A stretch of 64,000 nucleotides of DNA from Salinimicrobium sp. TH3. Lineage in GTDB: Bacteria > Bacteroidota > Bacteroidia > Flavobacteriales > Flavobacteriaceae. A model generated the notes under the pieces. It was not told the DNA's origin, did not search any database, and saw only the letters and a program-made list of their open reading frames with translations. The translations under genes were made by a program, and so were the position numbers. Each line of letters starts with the position of its first letter. The first letter of the stretch is position 1. The stretch is from NCBI RefSeq assembly GCF_026676115.1, contig NZ_JAPONB010000011.1, positions 57,040 through 121,039 of the forward strand, given 5' to 3'. Positions 17,614 to 26,398 of the stretch are shown here, one piece after another.

Positions 17614-17726
17614 TGAATTAAGGAATGGTTGATTAGGGAATGGTTATTTGGAAAACCATTTTTTTAAACCTTAAACCTTAAACCTTAAACCTTAAACCTT
17701 AAACCTTAAACCTGGGACCTTGAACC
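17597..17726. repeat. heptanucleotide arrays at the 3' end of apt
   Basis: Starting in the last codons of apt the sequence falls into 7-8 nt units (TAATTAG, TTATTAG, TGAATTA, AGGAATGG, TTGATTA, GGGAATGG). It then has seven exact TTAAACC units at 17664-17712, followed by the degenerate units TGGGACC and TTGAACC. Confidence 0.85.
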
Positions 17727-18082
17727 CTTCAGAGGGAATTTTTTGTCACCCATGTCTTCCATCCTATGATAGCTTTCTGAAATTTAGTGGCTTTAGCCAG
17801 ATCCAATTGCCGTTTGGAATAGCTGGGAAGTACTTTCCTGTTCACTTTGGCCAGAACTCTAAAAAGGTTCTTTTTCATAAAAGGTGGTTTCCATCAAATA
17901 TAAAAATAAGTTCTGAATTCTCTCTTTTTGAGGAGTCCTTCAGGAAAAGTTAAATAAAATTCCATTTCTCAAGAGTGCCAAAAGATCCCCATATCAGTTA
18001 TTCCTTGAATTATTTATTGATCCTCCCAAAAGCCTAATTTCATGCATTCACTGAGAAACTTCTATCTTCGCAAAAAAAATTA
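17614..18082. other. 469-bp interval between apt and the CaCA gene
   Basis: Contains the heptad array, a 49-aa minus-strand gene (17729-17878) and about 200 bp of AT-rich sequence in front of the exchanger gene, including TATCTTCG at 18063-18070, a possible -7 variant. Confidence 0.5.
17729..17878 (-). CDS. small basic protein, 49 aa
   Basis: Short minus-strand gene with ATG at 17878 and TGA at 17731-17729. It opens MKKNLFRVLAKVNRKVLPSY and continues through LDLAKATKFQKAIIGW to WVTKNSL. It is strongly basic and helical. I recall similar proteins of about 50 aa in other flavobacteria (lysine-rich N-terminus, LPS.SK, a KATK.Q.AI..W..YV motif), often unannotated or annotated inconsistently. A TATATTTG element at 17896-17903 lies 18 nt upstream on the same strand, which supports expression. 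Function unknown. Confidence 0.65.
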   Translation of the reverse strand: MKKNLFRVLAKVNRKVLPSYSKRQLDLAKATKFQKAIIGWKTWVTKNSL

Positions 18083-19030
18083 ATGAGCATATTTTACATT
18101 ATCCTTGGTTTCATCCTGTTAGTTGTGGGAGGAGAATTTCTCGTAAGATCATCAGTAGCGATTTCTTTAAAATTAAAGCTTTCCCGCATGGTAATTGGCC
18201 TTACCGTGGTCTCTTTTGCCACATCGGCACCCGAGCTGCTGGTTAGCCTGCAGGCGGCCTTGGATGGATTTTCAGATATCTCTTTGGGTAATGTTATTGG
18301 TTCAAACATTGCTAATATTGGCCTTGTTCTGGGGATAACCGCTATGATCTCCCCGCTAGTTATTGACCGTGAATTCTATAGGTTTAACTGGCCTATCATG
18401 ATGCTCTTTTCCCTGGCGCTCTTTTATTTTCTCTCTACTGAAAAAGTACTTTCCCGCCCCGAAGGGATATTTTTACTGGTAGGGATTGTTCTGTACCTCT
18501 TTTTATTAATTCGCCGGGCCCGTATTAAACCCGAATTACAACCCGATGAGGTGGATCCCGATCTACAGGTGGCATCTAACTTTAAAACAATACTGTGGTT
18601 AATTATTGGTGGTGCGGCATTGTATTTTGGTTCAGAATTTTTGGTGTCGGGTGCTGTAGACCTTGCATCGGCTTTAGGAGTGAGTGAGAGGGTGATCTCG
18701 GTAACTATGATCGCAATAGGTACCAGTGTGCCCGAGCTTGCAGCATCTGTCATCGCCGCTATGAAGCATGAAAAAGCCATTTCTCTTGGAAATTTAATAG
18801 GCTCCAATATTTTCAATATTGCCTCGGTGTTGGGAATTACCGCGATCATTCAGCCTATCGCAGTAAGTTCTGAAGCTATACTTACCAGTGACATTTTCTG
18901 GATGATTGGAATAGCCTTTATCTTAATTCCGCTTGCCTTTCTTCCGAAGAGATATTCCATGAATCGCTGGAAAGGTTTTTTCCTCGTTGCGGGATATGCC
19001 GCATTTGTGAGTCTTGCATTCTTGAATTAA
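18083..19030 (+). CDS. CaCA family sodium/calcium exchanger-like protein (YrbG type)
   Basis: 315 aa membrane protein with two inverted halves. Each half carries an alpha repeat: TVVSFATSAPELLVSL with GNVIGSNIANIGLVLG, and MIAIGTSVPELAASV with GNLIGSNIFNIASVLG. These acidic and serine-rich motifs form the ion site in NCX-type exchangers. Predicted antiport of Ca2+ against Na+ or H+ at the inner membrane. The start ATG 18083 is directly before hydrophobic IFYIILGFILL. Confidence 0.94.
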   Translation: MSIFYIILGFILLVVGGEFLVRSSVAISLKLKLSRMVIGLTVVSFATSAPELLVSLQAALDGFSDISLGNVIGSNIANIGLVLGITAMISPLVIDREFYRFNWPIMMLFSLALFYFLSTEKVLSRPEGIFLLVGIVLYLFLLIRRARIKPELQPDEVDPDLQVASNFKTILWLIIGGAALYFGSEFLVSGAVDLASALGVSERVISVTMIAIGTSVPELAASVIAAMKHEKAISLGNLIGSNIFNIASVLGITAIIQPIAVSSEAILTSDIFWMIGIAFILIPLAFLPKRYSMNRWKGFFLVAGYAAFVSLAFLN

Positions 19031-19148
19031 TTAGGGGGTTATCATAAGAAAAACAAAAATTATTATAAACATACCCCAAAATTTTAGGGGGTGTGTCTAA
19101 AAATAAAATATATTTGTTGCCGTTAACTCATAAAAAACAAAATTACTC

Positions 19149-21335
19149 ATGGCAACATTAAGATTCCAGGCACTCAAGGAGACTCTCAATCGTAAACCTG
19201 TTGAGGTTGAAGAAAAGGAAAGACGTTCAGAATTGTTCGGCCGCAATGTCTTTACAGAAAGTGTAATGCGACAGTTCCTTACCAAGGAAGCCTACCAGAG
19301 CGTATTGGAAGCCAATGCCACCGGAAAGAAGATCGATCGTACTATTGCAGATCATATCTCTACCGGAATGAAAGAGTGGGCGATCTCTAAGGGCGCTACT
19401 CACTACACCCACTGGTTTCAACCCTTGACCGGAACCACTGCCGAAAAGCATGATGCGTTCTTTGAAACTATTGGGGACGGACTCGCAATTGAAAAATTTG
19501 GCGGAGGTCAACTTGTACAACAGGAACCCGATGCTTCAAGTTTTCCACACGGTGGGATAAGAAATACTTTTGAAGCACGTGGTTATACCGCCTGGGATCC
19601 TACATCCCCCGCTTTTATTTACGGAACTACATTATGTATTCCCAGTGTTTTTGTTTCCTATACAGGAGATGCGCTGGATTATAAGACGCCATTGCTAAGA
19701 GCATTACAGGCAGTAGACCAGGCAGCTACAGATGTCGCAAAATATTTTGATAAGAATGTAAATAAAGTGCAGGCAACCCTTGGTTGGGAGCAGGAATATT
19801 TCCTTATCGACTCCGCTTTGGCTGCTTCAAGACCCGATATACAGCTTGCAGGAAGAACTCTTTTAGGACATTCTCCGGCTAAAGGTCAGCAGTTGGATGA
19901 TCACTATTTTGGCTCTATTCCTTCAAGGGTTCTCGCTTACATGAGAGACCTGGAAAAGGAGTGTATGCTGCTGGGAATTCCTGTTAAAACAAGACATAAC
20001 GAGGTGGCTCCAAACCAGTTTGAGCTCGCTCCAATTTTTGAAGAGGCTAACCTGGCAGTTGATCACAACTCCCTGCTTATGGATATTATGTCAAGAGTGG
20101 CCGAGCGTCACAATTTTGTAGTGTTGTTTCATGAGAAGCCTTTCGCAGGAATTAATGGAAGTGGTAAACACAACAACTGGTCTTTGAGTACAGATACCGG
20201 AGTAAACCTTCTTGGTCCCGGTTCTACACCCATGAAGAACCTTCAGTTTTTGACATTTTTCATCAATACTATTAAAGCCGTTCACGACAATGAGGAACTG
20301 TTGAGAGCAACCATAGCCAGTGCTTCGAATGACTTTAGGCTTGGTGCCAACGAAGCTCCACCGGCCATTATTTCAACCTTTATAGGTTCCCAGTTAACTG
20401 AAGTTCTTGATGAACTTGAAAAAGTGACTGACGGGAAACTTTCTCCGGCAGAAAAAACTGAACTTAAATTAAACGTAGTTGGAAAAATCCCTGAAATTCT
20501 GCTGGACAACACCGACAGGAACAGGACTTCCTCTTTCGCCTTTACCGGGAATAAATTTGAATTCCGTGCAGTAGGGTCCACGGCAAACTGTGCCGAGCCT
20601 ATGACTGCTTTGAATTCAATTGTTGCCAAGCAACTAAAGGATTTCAAAAAAGAGGTTGACAGTCTTATCAAAGGCAAGAAAATGAAGAAGGATGATGCCA
20701 TCTTCAATGTCTTGAGAGAGTACATTAAAGATTCCAAAAACATTCGTTTTGAAGGTGATGGTTATTCTGAAGAATGGGAAAAAGAAGCCGCAAAACGCGG
20801 ACTAAGTAATAACCGTAATACTCCGGAAGCACTTAAAGCTCTTATAAGTACAAAAACCGTTGAGATGTACAATGAACTTGGGGTTATGAACAAGGTAGAG
20901 GTCGAGGCACGCCACGAGATCGAACTGGAGGAATACATCATGAGAGTTCAAATCGAGAGCCGAATTCTGGGAGATATCGCCCGTAACCACGTGATCCCTA
21001 CAGCCATTCGTTATCAAAATATCCTAATCAAGAACGTACGCGGTCTAAAAGATATCTTTGGCGATGGTTTCCAGACCCATTCCAGGGAACAACTGGAGAT
21101 CATTAAAGAAATTTCCGAGCATATTGAAAAGATCAATTCGGGAATTACAGACATGATCGAGGCGCGTAAAAAGGCTAATAAGATCGATGATGCCGAAGAA
21201 AAAGCATTTGCATACTGCAACGAGGTTAAACCATTTTTCAATACAATTCGATACAACTGCGACAAGCTGGAGTTGTTGATCGATGATGAGATATGGCCAT
21301 TGACCAAGTATCGTGAATTACTATTTACCCGATAA
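19149..21335 (+). CDS. glnN: glutamine synthetase type III
   Basis: 728 aa, the size of the GSIII family of Bacteroidetes and cyanobacteria. Makes glutamine from glutamate, ammonia and ATP. Characteristic segments are FGRNVFTESVM at the N-terminus, NEVAPNQFELAPIFE, and GINGSGKHNNWSL in the active-site region. The upstream 118 bp hold TATATTTG at 19109-19116 and an imperfect palindrome CCCC-AAAATTTTA-GGGG (19074-19090) that could be an operator for nitrogen control; the latter is speculative. A terminator follows at 21358-21385. No GlnB or other nitrogen gene is adjacent. Confidence 0.96.
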   Translation: MATLRFQALKETLNRKPVEVEEKERRSELFGRNVFTESVMRQFLTKEAYQSVLEANATGKKIDRTIADHISTGMKEWAISKGATHYTHWFQPLTGTTAEKHDAFFETIGDGLAIEKFGGGQLVQQEPDASSFPHGGIRNTFEARGYTAWDPTSPAFIYGTTLCIPSVFVSYTGDALDYKTPLLRALQAVDQAATDVAKYFDKNVNKVQATLGWEQEYFLIDSALAASRPDIQLAGRTLLGHSPAKGQQLDDHYFGSIPSRVLAYMRDLEKECMLLGIPVKTRHNEVAPNQFELAPIFEEANLAVDHNSLLMDIMSRVAERHNFVVLFHEKPFAGINGSGKHNNWSLSTDTGVNLLGPGSTPMKNLQFLTFFINTIKAVHDNEELLRATIASASNDFRLGANEAPPAIISTFIGSQLTEVLDELEKVTDGKLSPAEKTELKLNVVGKIPEILLDNTDRNRTSSFAFTGNKFEFRAVGSTANCAEPMTALNSIVAKQLKDFKKEVDSLIKGKKMKKDDAIFNVLREYIKDSKNIRFEGDGYSEEWEKEAAKRGLSNNRNTPEALKALISTKTVEMYNELGVMNKVEVEARHEIELEEYIMRVQIESRILGDIARNHVIPTAIRYQNILIKNVRGLKDIFGDGFQTHSREQLEIIKEISEHIEKINSGITDMIEARKKANKIDDAEEKAFAYCNEVKPFFNTIRYNCDKLELLIDDEIWPLTKYRELLFTR

Positions 21336-21357
21336 TTCTTTTTAAAAATGTCACTTT

Positions 21358-21385
21358 AAAGCCACTTCTTTTTTGGAGTGGCTTT
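21358..21385 (+). terminator. intrinsic terminator of glnN
   Basis: AAAGCCACT/AGTGGCTTT with a 10-nt loop, followed by a T-rich tract, 22 nt past the stop. Confidence 0.75.
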
Positions 21386-21452
21386 TATATTTTAAGAAAC
21401 TGAAGGTCAAAAATCTTAAACTAATTATCTTTGCCCCGCAAAATAGATCTAC

Positions 21453-22631
21453 ATGAGCCAGGAAATAAGTAAAAGATATGCAGGCCGCGGAGTTTCTGCC
21501 GGAAAGGAAGATGTTCACAACGCAATCAAGAATGTCGATAAAGGCTTATTCCCGCAGGCTTTCTGCAAAATTGTGCCCGATCATCTTACCGGGGACGGGG
21601 ACTATTGTCTCATTATGCATGCCGATGGTGCCGGTACAAAATCTTCCCTGGCTTATATGTACTGGAAAGAAACCGGTGACCTCAGCGTTTGGAAAGGCAT
21701 TGCGCAGGATGCTCTTATTATGAATATTGATGACCTTCTTTGCGTGGGTGCGGTAGATAATATCATGCTTTCTTCCACAATTGGCCGCAACAAGAATCTG
21801 GTGCCTGGGGAGGTAATTTCCGCTATCATCAACGGTACCGAAGAACTGCTGGAAGACCTCAAAAGCTTCGGAATTAATATCCATTCCACAGGCGGTGAAA
21901 CTGCCGATGTGGGTGACCTCGTTCGTACAATTATCGTCGATTCCACTGTAACTGCAAGAATGAAGCGCAGCGAAGTGATCGATAATGCTAACATCAAACC
22001 CGGAAATGTCATAGTTGGTCTTGCCTCTTTTGGGCAGGCGAGCTATGAAAAAGAATACAACGGCGGCATGGGCAGCAATGGATTGACCTCTGCGCGTCAC
22101 GATGTCTTCGGAAAAAATCTCGCTAAAAAATATCCTGAAAGTTTTGATCCTGCAGTACCTGAAAACTTAGTGTACAGCGGCTCCAAAAACCTTACTGATG
22201 CTATTGAGGAAAGTCCGCTGGATGCTGGGAAGCTTGTGCTTTCACCAACCCGCACTTATGCTCCCGTCATTAAGAAGATCCTGGAAAAATATTCAAAAAA
22301 TGACATTTCAGGAATGGTTCATTGCAGTGGTGGGGCACAAACCAAGGTGCTTCATTTTGTAGACAGGGTGCACGTGATAAAAGATAATCTCTTCGCAGTT
22401 CCGCCTTTGTTCAAATTGATACAGGAGCAAAGCAAAACCGATTGGAAGGAAATGTACCAGGTGTTCAACATGGGGCATAGAATGGAATTGTATGTTGATG
22501 AAAATATTGCAGAAGATATCATCTCCATTTCCAAATCCTTTAATGTAGATGCGAAAATTGTTGGTAGAGTAAAGGCTTCAGAAGAGAAAAAGCTCACCAT
22601 AAAATCCGAATATGGATCTTTTGAGTATTAA
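21453..22631 (+). CDS. purM: phosphoribosylformylglycinamidine cyclo-ligase (AIR synthetase)
   Basis: 392 aa. Closes the imidazole ring in de novo purine synthesis using ATP. The N-terminal ISKRYAGRGVSAGKEDV and MHADGAGTKSSLAY match the PurM fold's ATP-binding part, and STGGETADVGDLV is also typical. It is longer than the roughly 345 aa of proteobacterial PurM, as usual for Bacteroidetes. A TATCTTTG -7 element at 21426-21433 lies 19 nt before the ATG, so it has its own promoter after the glnN terminator. Confidence 0.92.
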   Translation: MSQEISKRYAGRGVSAGKEDVHNAIKNVDKGLFPQAFCKIVPDHLTGDGDYCLIMHADGAGTKSSLAYMYWKETGDLSVWKGIAQDALIMNIDDLLCVGAVDNIMLSSTIGRNKNLVPGEVISAIINGTEELLEDLKSFGINIHSTGGETADVGDLVRTIIVDSTVTARMKRSEVIDNANIKPGNVIVGLASFGQASYEKEYNGGMGSNGLTSARHDVFGKNLAKKYPESFDPAVPENLVYSGSKNLTDAIEESPLDAGKLVLSPTRTYAPVIKKILEKYSKNDISGMVHCSGGAQTKVLHFVDRVHVIKDNLFAVPPLFKLIQEQSKTDWKEMYQVFNMGHRMELYVDENIAEDIISISKSFNVDAKIVGRVKASEEKKLTIKSEYGSFEY

Positions 22632-22715
22632 GAATTTTTTTTCCTCATTTTAAGTTTCCGGTAATTTGCCAAAAGGGCCAGAAGCTTAAATACATACATT
22701 AATCAGTTACACAAA

Positions 22716-23432
22716 GTGCAGCGTTATAAAAAATTCTTATCAATAATAACTGTAGCTTTACTGGTTGCGAACTTACTGGTGTATGGTATTTTTGGGGATG
22801 ATGTAAGCAGGACCATGCGGTTTATTAGTATGGTCGTATTTTTTGTGATATTTCTAAATCCTGCTTATTATAAAAAGAATGCCTTACTCATATTTGTTGC
22901 CTTTGTACTAAACGACTTCCTGCTCATTTTTTATGAGACTTTAATCAATCAAAACCTGGTGCTTTTTATAAGGTTATGTGCTTATTTACTACTAGCCAGA
23001 TTAGTGTTTCCATATCTCAGGAAAATTAAAATTCACATCTTTGATAAGATCCTGTTCACAGGAATTTTAATCATAAACTGGTTCTTACTGTATAATATAA
23101 AGGATACTATTGGGTCCGGGCAAAATGCCTCATGGCTGGAAGATGTGTTGATCTATGCTTATGGAACTTCATTGATTATTGCCGTAGCGACAGCATTTTC
23201 TTTTTACAGCAGGTACATTGATAAAGCCTCCATATTTTTTCTGCTTTCAATAATTGGACTGTTAATGTCTGACTTGACTTTTTTCGTCGGATTTTATTTA
23301 GATTTTCCTGAGTTCTATTATCTGGACAGGGGGTTTAATATCGTTTCCTTAGGCTTTTTACTTCATTTTTTACTTCTTTTTAAAAATAAGATAGCAAGAG
23401 GGTTCTATAACGGGGAAAATGATGTTATTTAA
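22716..23432 (+). CDS. multi-pass membrane protein, YhhN-like in layout
   Basis: 238 aa from a GTG at 22716; no ATG occurs before residue 34, which lies inside the second hydrophobic segment. About seven hydrophobic helices are separated by short charged loops, ending KNKIARGFYNGENDVI. The size and topology resemble YhhN/TMEM86 lysoplasmalogenase-like proteins, but I see no decisive motif. Function unassigned. Confidence 0.6.
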   Translation: MQRYKKFLSIITVALLVANLLVYGIFGDDVSRTMRFISMVVFFVIFLNPAYYKKNALLIFVAFVLNDFLLIFYETLINQNLVLFIRLCAYLLLARLVFPYLRKIKIHIFDKILFTGILIINWFLLYNIKDTIGSGQNASWLEDVLIYAYGTSLIIAVATAFSFYSRYIDKASIFFLLSIIGLLMSDLTFFVGFYLDFPEFYYLDRGFNIVSLGFLLHFLLLFKNKIARGFYNGENDVI

Positions 23433-23443
23433 AGAAGAGCAGA

Positions 23444-23638
23444 TTACTCTCTAACCGAAGTACTGGTGTTCACCCATTTCTTCTCCTTTAGCCTTTTTAG
23501 CTTCGGCTCAATGTAACGCTTACAAAATGAAGGATCTGGATTTTTTCTGTAATAATCCTGTATCTGTTCTTGTATAGCTTCGAATTTATTTAAAGGCAAC
23601 ATCTTCGTCAATTTATTTGGCTTGAATTCCTTCTGCAA
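23444..23638 (-). pseudogene. msrA remnant, C-terminal part only
   Basis: The frame encodes a sequence ending QIQDYYRKNPDPSFCKRYIEPKLKRLKEK, nearly identical to the C-terminus of the intact MsrA at 25269-25817. At the DNA level the match is high over about 70 bp (around 23505-23580 versus 25300-25370). The catalytic N-terminal domain is missing, so it is a decayed copy rather than a small gene. Confidence 0.8.
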
Positions 23639-23657
23639 TTTCAGATCCAGAGCTTAT

Positions 23658-23740
23658 TTCTTAATCAATTTTGTTAGTAATGTTGTTAATTTCAGGAGAA
23701 TAAACCCTGGTTATGATGAACCACAGCAATAGCTTTTGTT
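23658..23740 (-). pseudogene. GxxExxY gene remnant
   Basis: On the minus strand the codons for KAIAVVHHNQGLF, followed in another frame by LLKLTTLLTKLIK, match the EAIAPVHHKQTLI and YLKLTGLKLGILV region of the intact GxxExxY gene at 25873-26250. A frameshift and stop codons interrupt it. It lies directly upstream of the msrA remnant, the same order as the intact pair. Confidence 0.65.
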
Positions 23741-23893
23741 GATCACTTTTTAAATAACTCTTATTAAATGTCTTGGCATGATTTGTTTATGGGAAAAAGA
23801 ATTGATAAATGAATTTTTTATAATTTAGCATTTTATTAACATTTTTCTCAATCACTCAAAAATTTGGGGAAAGCTAACTTTCAAAATCTTTCA

Positions 23894-25165
23894 ATGAACA
23901 AAAATCTTCTATTGGTGCTGATGATCCTCATTGGCTACGGTTCCTACGCGCAAATCAATTACGAGCCCGGGTATTTTCTTGATAACCAAGGGAAAAGGCA
24001 TGAGGTTCTTATTAAAAATTTCGAATGGAGGAACAATCCATCTATGATTGAGTATAAAACATCTCAGAATTCTGAGATAATGACAGCTTCTATTGCCGAT
24101 ATTCAGGAGTTTCGGATAGGGGAATTTCTAAAGTATACAAGGCAAACGGTTCAACTCGACCAATCGAGCGACAACTTGAAAAGCCTTAGTAGAACCGGTG
24201 CTCCTGAATTTAAGGAAGAAACTGTTTTTCTTAAGGTATTGATAGAAGGGCAGGCCGACCTTTACCAATTCACAGATGATGTGCGGAACCGGTTCTTATT
24301 TTCTGTTAATGACGGGCCGGTTGAACAGCTTGTTTTTAAGCAGTACCAGTCTTCAACAGGAAACCAGCGAAAGAAAAATAATCAATTCCGCCAGCAGTTG
24401 TTAAACAATCTTTCCTGTTCAGAATTAGGGTTACAGGATGTGGAAAGGTTAGGCTATTCAGAAAAAACTCTCCGCTCTTTTTTTAAAGAATACCATTCCT
24501 GTACAGGTGCAGATTATGTGGAATATGGAATACTTGAAACAGGCGAAAAAGGAGCTTTAAATTTGAAGATCAAATTAGGCCTAAACCAGGCTCCACTTGA
24601 AATAGAGCGCGAGGGAAGTATGTACGCTATTGGTCATCAAGTGAAATTAGATATGGAACCCAGCTTTAGAATTGGATTGGAGGCAGAATATGTTTTTCCC
24701 TGGAATAAGAATAAATGGTCAGTTTTTATTGAACCTGTATACCAGCAGGTAAAGGGAGAAAAAGAATTTAATTATGTTAGCTACAACCCTGATAAGGTTA
24801 CGACCTTTACAGTGGATTACAGTATGATATCCGTTCCTGTTGGGCTTAGGCATTACTTTTTCCTCAATGACGATTCTCGTTTATTTGTAAATGCCGCTTA
24901 CGTTTTTAATTCCTATGTCAACAGCAATGTAAGCGACAGCGAAGAGGTGTATTTCCATGAGATGGCGATAAGGAATAACAGTCATACTGTGGATATCGGA
25001 GCAGGATATTCGTTTAGAAACAAGTTTGGAATCGAGGTAAGATATGGTTTACCCCGGGAAATATTTGCCGATCACAGTTCTACTTCCCAATCCCCTACGC
25101 ATGGAGATTGGAAAGCAGTAAATCATTCTTTTGTTTCTTTGATCCTTGGGTACACAATATTTTAA
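23894..25165 (+). CDS. predicted outer-membrane beta-barrel protein
   Basis: 423 aa from ATG 23894, which begins the signal peptide MNKNLLLVLMILIGYGSYAQ. The N-terminal half (INYEPGYFLDNQG, then EWRNNPSMIEYK) is a domain I know from many flavobacterial proteins of unknown function. The C-terminal 200 residues alternate polar and aromatic residues and end in SLILGYTIF, as outer-membrane barrels do. Probably an outer-membrane porin-like or assembly-related protein; no substrate can be inferred. It lies between the decayed and intact msrA/GxxExxY copies. Confidence 0.7.
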   Translation: MNKNLLLVLMILIGYGSYAQINYEPGYFLDNQGKRHEVLIKNFEWRNNPSMIEYKTSQNSEIMTASIADIQEFRIGEFLKYTRQTVQLDQSSDNLKSLSRTGAPEFKEETVFLKVLIEGQADLYQFTDDVRNRFLFSVNDGPVEQLVFKQYQSSTGNQRKKNNQFRQQLLNNLSCSELGLQDVERLGYSEKTLRSFFKEYHSCTGADYVEYGILETGEKGALNLKIKLGLNQAPLEIEREGSMYAIGHQVKLDMEPSFRIGLEAEYVFPWNKNKWSVFIEPVYQQVKGEKEFNYVSYNPDKVTTFTVDYSMISVPVGLRHYFFLNDDSRLFVNAAYVFNSYVNSNVSDSEEVYFHEMAIRNNSHTVDIGAGYSFRNKFGIEVRYGLPREIFADHSSTSQSPTHGDWKAVNHSFVSLILGYTIF

Positions 25166-25268
25166 GGTTATTATTCCCAGAAGACACCGTCTGCAAGGTC
25201 ACACGCCTTTTAGACGGTTTCTTTTTTGGAACAGATCAGGGTCATGGGATCTCAATATATCTATATTC

Positions 25269-25817
25269 CTATATTTCCTTTAGCCGTTCCAGCTTCGGCT
25301 CAATGTAACGCTTACAAAATGGAGCATCTGGATTTTTTCTGTAATAATCCTGTATCTGTTCTCTTGAAGGTTTAAATTTCCGGAAAGGCAGAATTTCTGT
25401 CACCAACTCCTCTTCAAATTCCTTCTGAAGTTCTTTCAGGATCCTCTTCCCTGCTTTTTCATCTTCCGTAGAGAAATAGTAGATCGCACTTCGGTATTTT
25501 TCCCGAAAGGAATGATTGGACGTGGAATTATGCGTGTGCAAGTGAATTTCCAGAAGCCTCTTCATTTTTACCCTTTTTGGAAGGTAATGAACAATGACTG
25601 CTTCAGAGAATTCTTCTGCAGGAGCTTCTGAAGCAATATATCCCTGCTCGACCTTCACTACCCCATCTACCGATTGAAAAATGGCTTCGGTACACCAGTG
25701 ACAACCTCCGCCCAGGCCAATTTTAAGAGAATCTTCCACTTCAATAAATTTTAAAATTGGATTAAAAAATAGCACCGGCTTTGAATGGTGATAAGGAGTA
25801 AAAAAAGACATTTTCAT
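25269..25817 (-). CDS. msrA: peptide-methionine (S)-S-oxide reductase
   Basis: 182 aa from ATG 25817. Reduces methionine S-sulfoxide in proteins. The catalytic motif is GGGCHWCTEAIF with Cys39 and Glu44; Phe of the usual GCFW is His here. A C-terminal Cys in APFCKRYI can act in recycling. The N-terminus has about 30 extra residues before the catalytic motif. The region between 25818 and 25872 is the left inverted repeat of the GxxExxY unit, so msrA may be transcribed from within or across that unit. Confidence 0.9.
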   Translation of the reverse strand: MKMSFFTPYHHSKPVLFFNPILKFIEVEDSLKIGLGGGCHWCTEAIFQSVDGVVKVEQGYIASEAPAEEFSEAVIVHYLPKRVKMKRLLEIHLHTHNSTSNHSFREKYRSAIYYFSTEDEKAGKRILKELQKEFEEELVTEILPFRKFKPSREQIQDYYRKNPDAPFCKRYIEPKLERLKEI

Positions 25818-25841
25818 GTATATAGAAAAATGATCATTAAA

Positions 25842-26302
25842 TTTCCCGCAGATCACGCTGATTTTCACAGATCTAAAGTTCATTAATCTTTCTATGAATT
25901 CCTTCAATAATGTTGTCTACATTGAAATTCACGAGAATTCCCAGTTTTAATCCGGTTAGTTTTAAATATATAAGAGTCTGTTTATGATGAACTGGAGCAA
26001 TTGCTTCTATAGATTTCACTTCAATCAAAACCTTCTTTTGTATAAGAAGGTCCATTCGAAACCCCACCTCCAATTTTTCATTATTGAAAATTACAGGTAC
26101 AGCCACTTCTTTTCCTACACTAAGCCCTTCTTTTCTCAATTCCGACGCGAGAGCTGCGACATAAACAGATTCTAATAAACCCGGCCCGAATGAATTAAAT
26201 ACCTTAAAAATAGCACCTCCAATCTTATATGAAATTTCATTTTCGTCCATGAAGAATTAAGATAATATATTATCTGCGGTGATCTGCGAAATCTGCGGGA
26301 AA
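25842..26302. mobile_element. 461-bp unit: GxxExxY gene between 31-bp imperfect inverted repeats
   Basis: Left repeat 25842-25872 and right repeat 26272-26302 are inverted copies, 24 of 31 positions matching by my alignment, with the outermost 12 bp (ATCTGCGGGAAA) identical. Each repeat is itself three ATCtGcG-like units at 10- and 9-nt spacing. The only gene inside is the GxxExxY gene. No target-site duplication is apparent. Mobility is inferred from the structure and from the decayed relative at 23658-23740. Confidence 0.55.
25873..26250 (-). CDS. GxxExxY family protein (PD-(D/E)XK-like fold)
   Basis: 125 aa. The name-giving motif is G24-P-G-L-L-E27-S-V-Y30 region (GPGLLESVY), preceded by IGGAIFKVFN. 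Asp67 in FRMDLLI and Glu77-x-Lys79 in LIEVKS form a PD-(D/E)XK-like arrangement, so nuclease-type metal binding is possible but unproven for this family. The gene fills the space between the two inverted repeats. A decayed homologue lies 2.2 kb away. Family membership is certain; function is not. Confidence 0.88.
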   Translation of the reverse strand: MDENEISYKIGGAIFKVFNSFGPGLLESVYVAALASELRKEGLSVGKEVAVPVIFNNEKLEVGFRMDLLIQKKVLIEVKSIEAIAPVHHKQTLIYLKLTGLKLGILVNFNVDNIIEGIHRKINEL

Positions 26303-26398
26303 CAATTTTGAAAACCAATCCTATTCCTGCAGAAGATTTTTTATGCCTTAAAAAATCCTTTTAAGAAATCCGACGGATTTATTGTAAATTTGGCCTTT

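Noticed and set aside
17664..17712. TTAAACC array as a CRISPR or telomere-like repeat
   Set aside because: No spacers, unit too short for CRISPR, and the chromosome position is internal between ordinary genes; it belongs with the heptad arrays.
17720..17953. Plus-strand open frame of 77 codons between apt and the exchanger
   Set aside because: It is antisense to the more convincing 49-aa minus-strand gene and has no composition typical of a protein.
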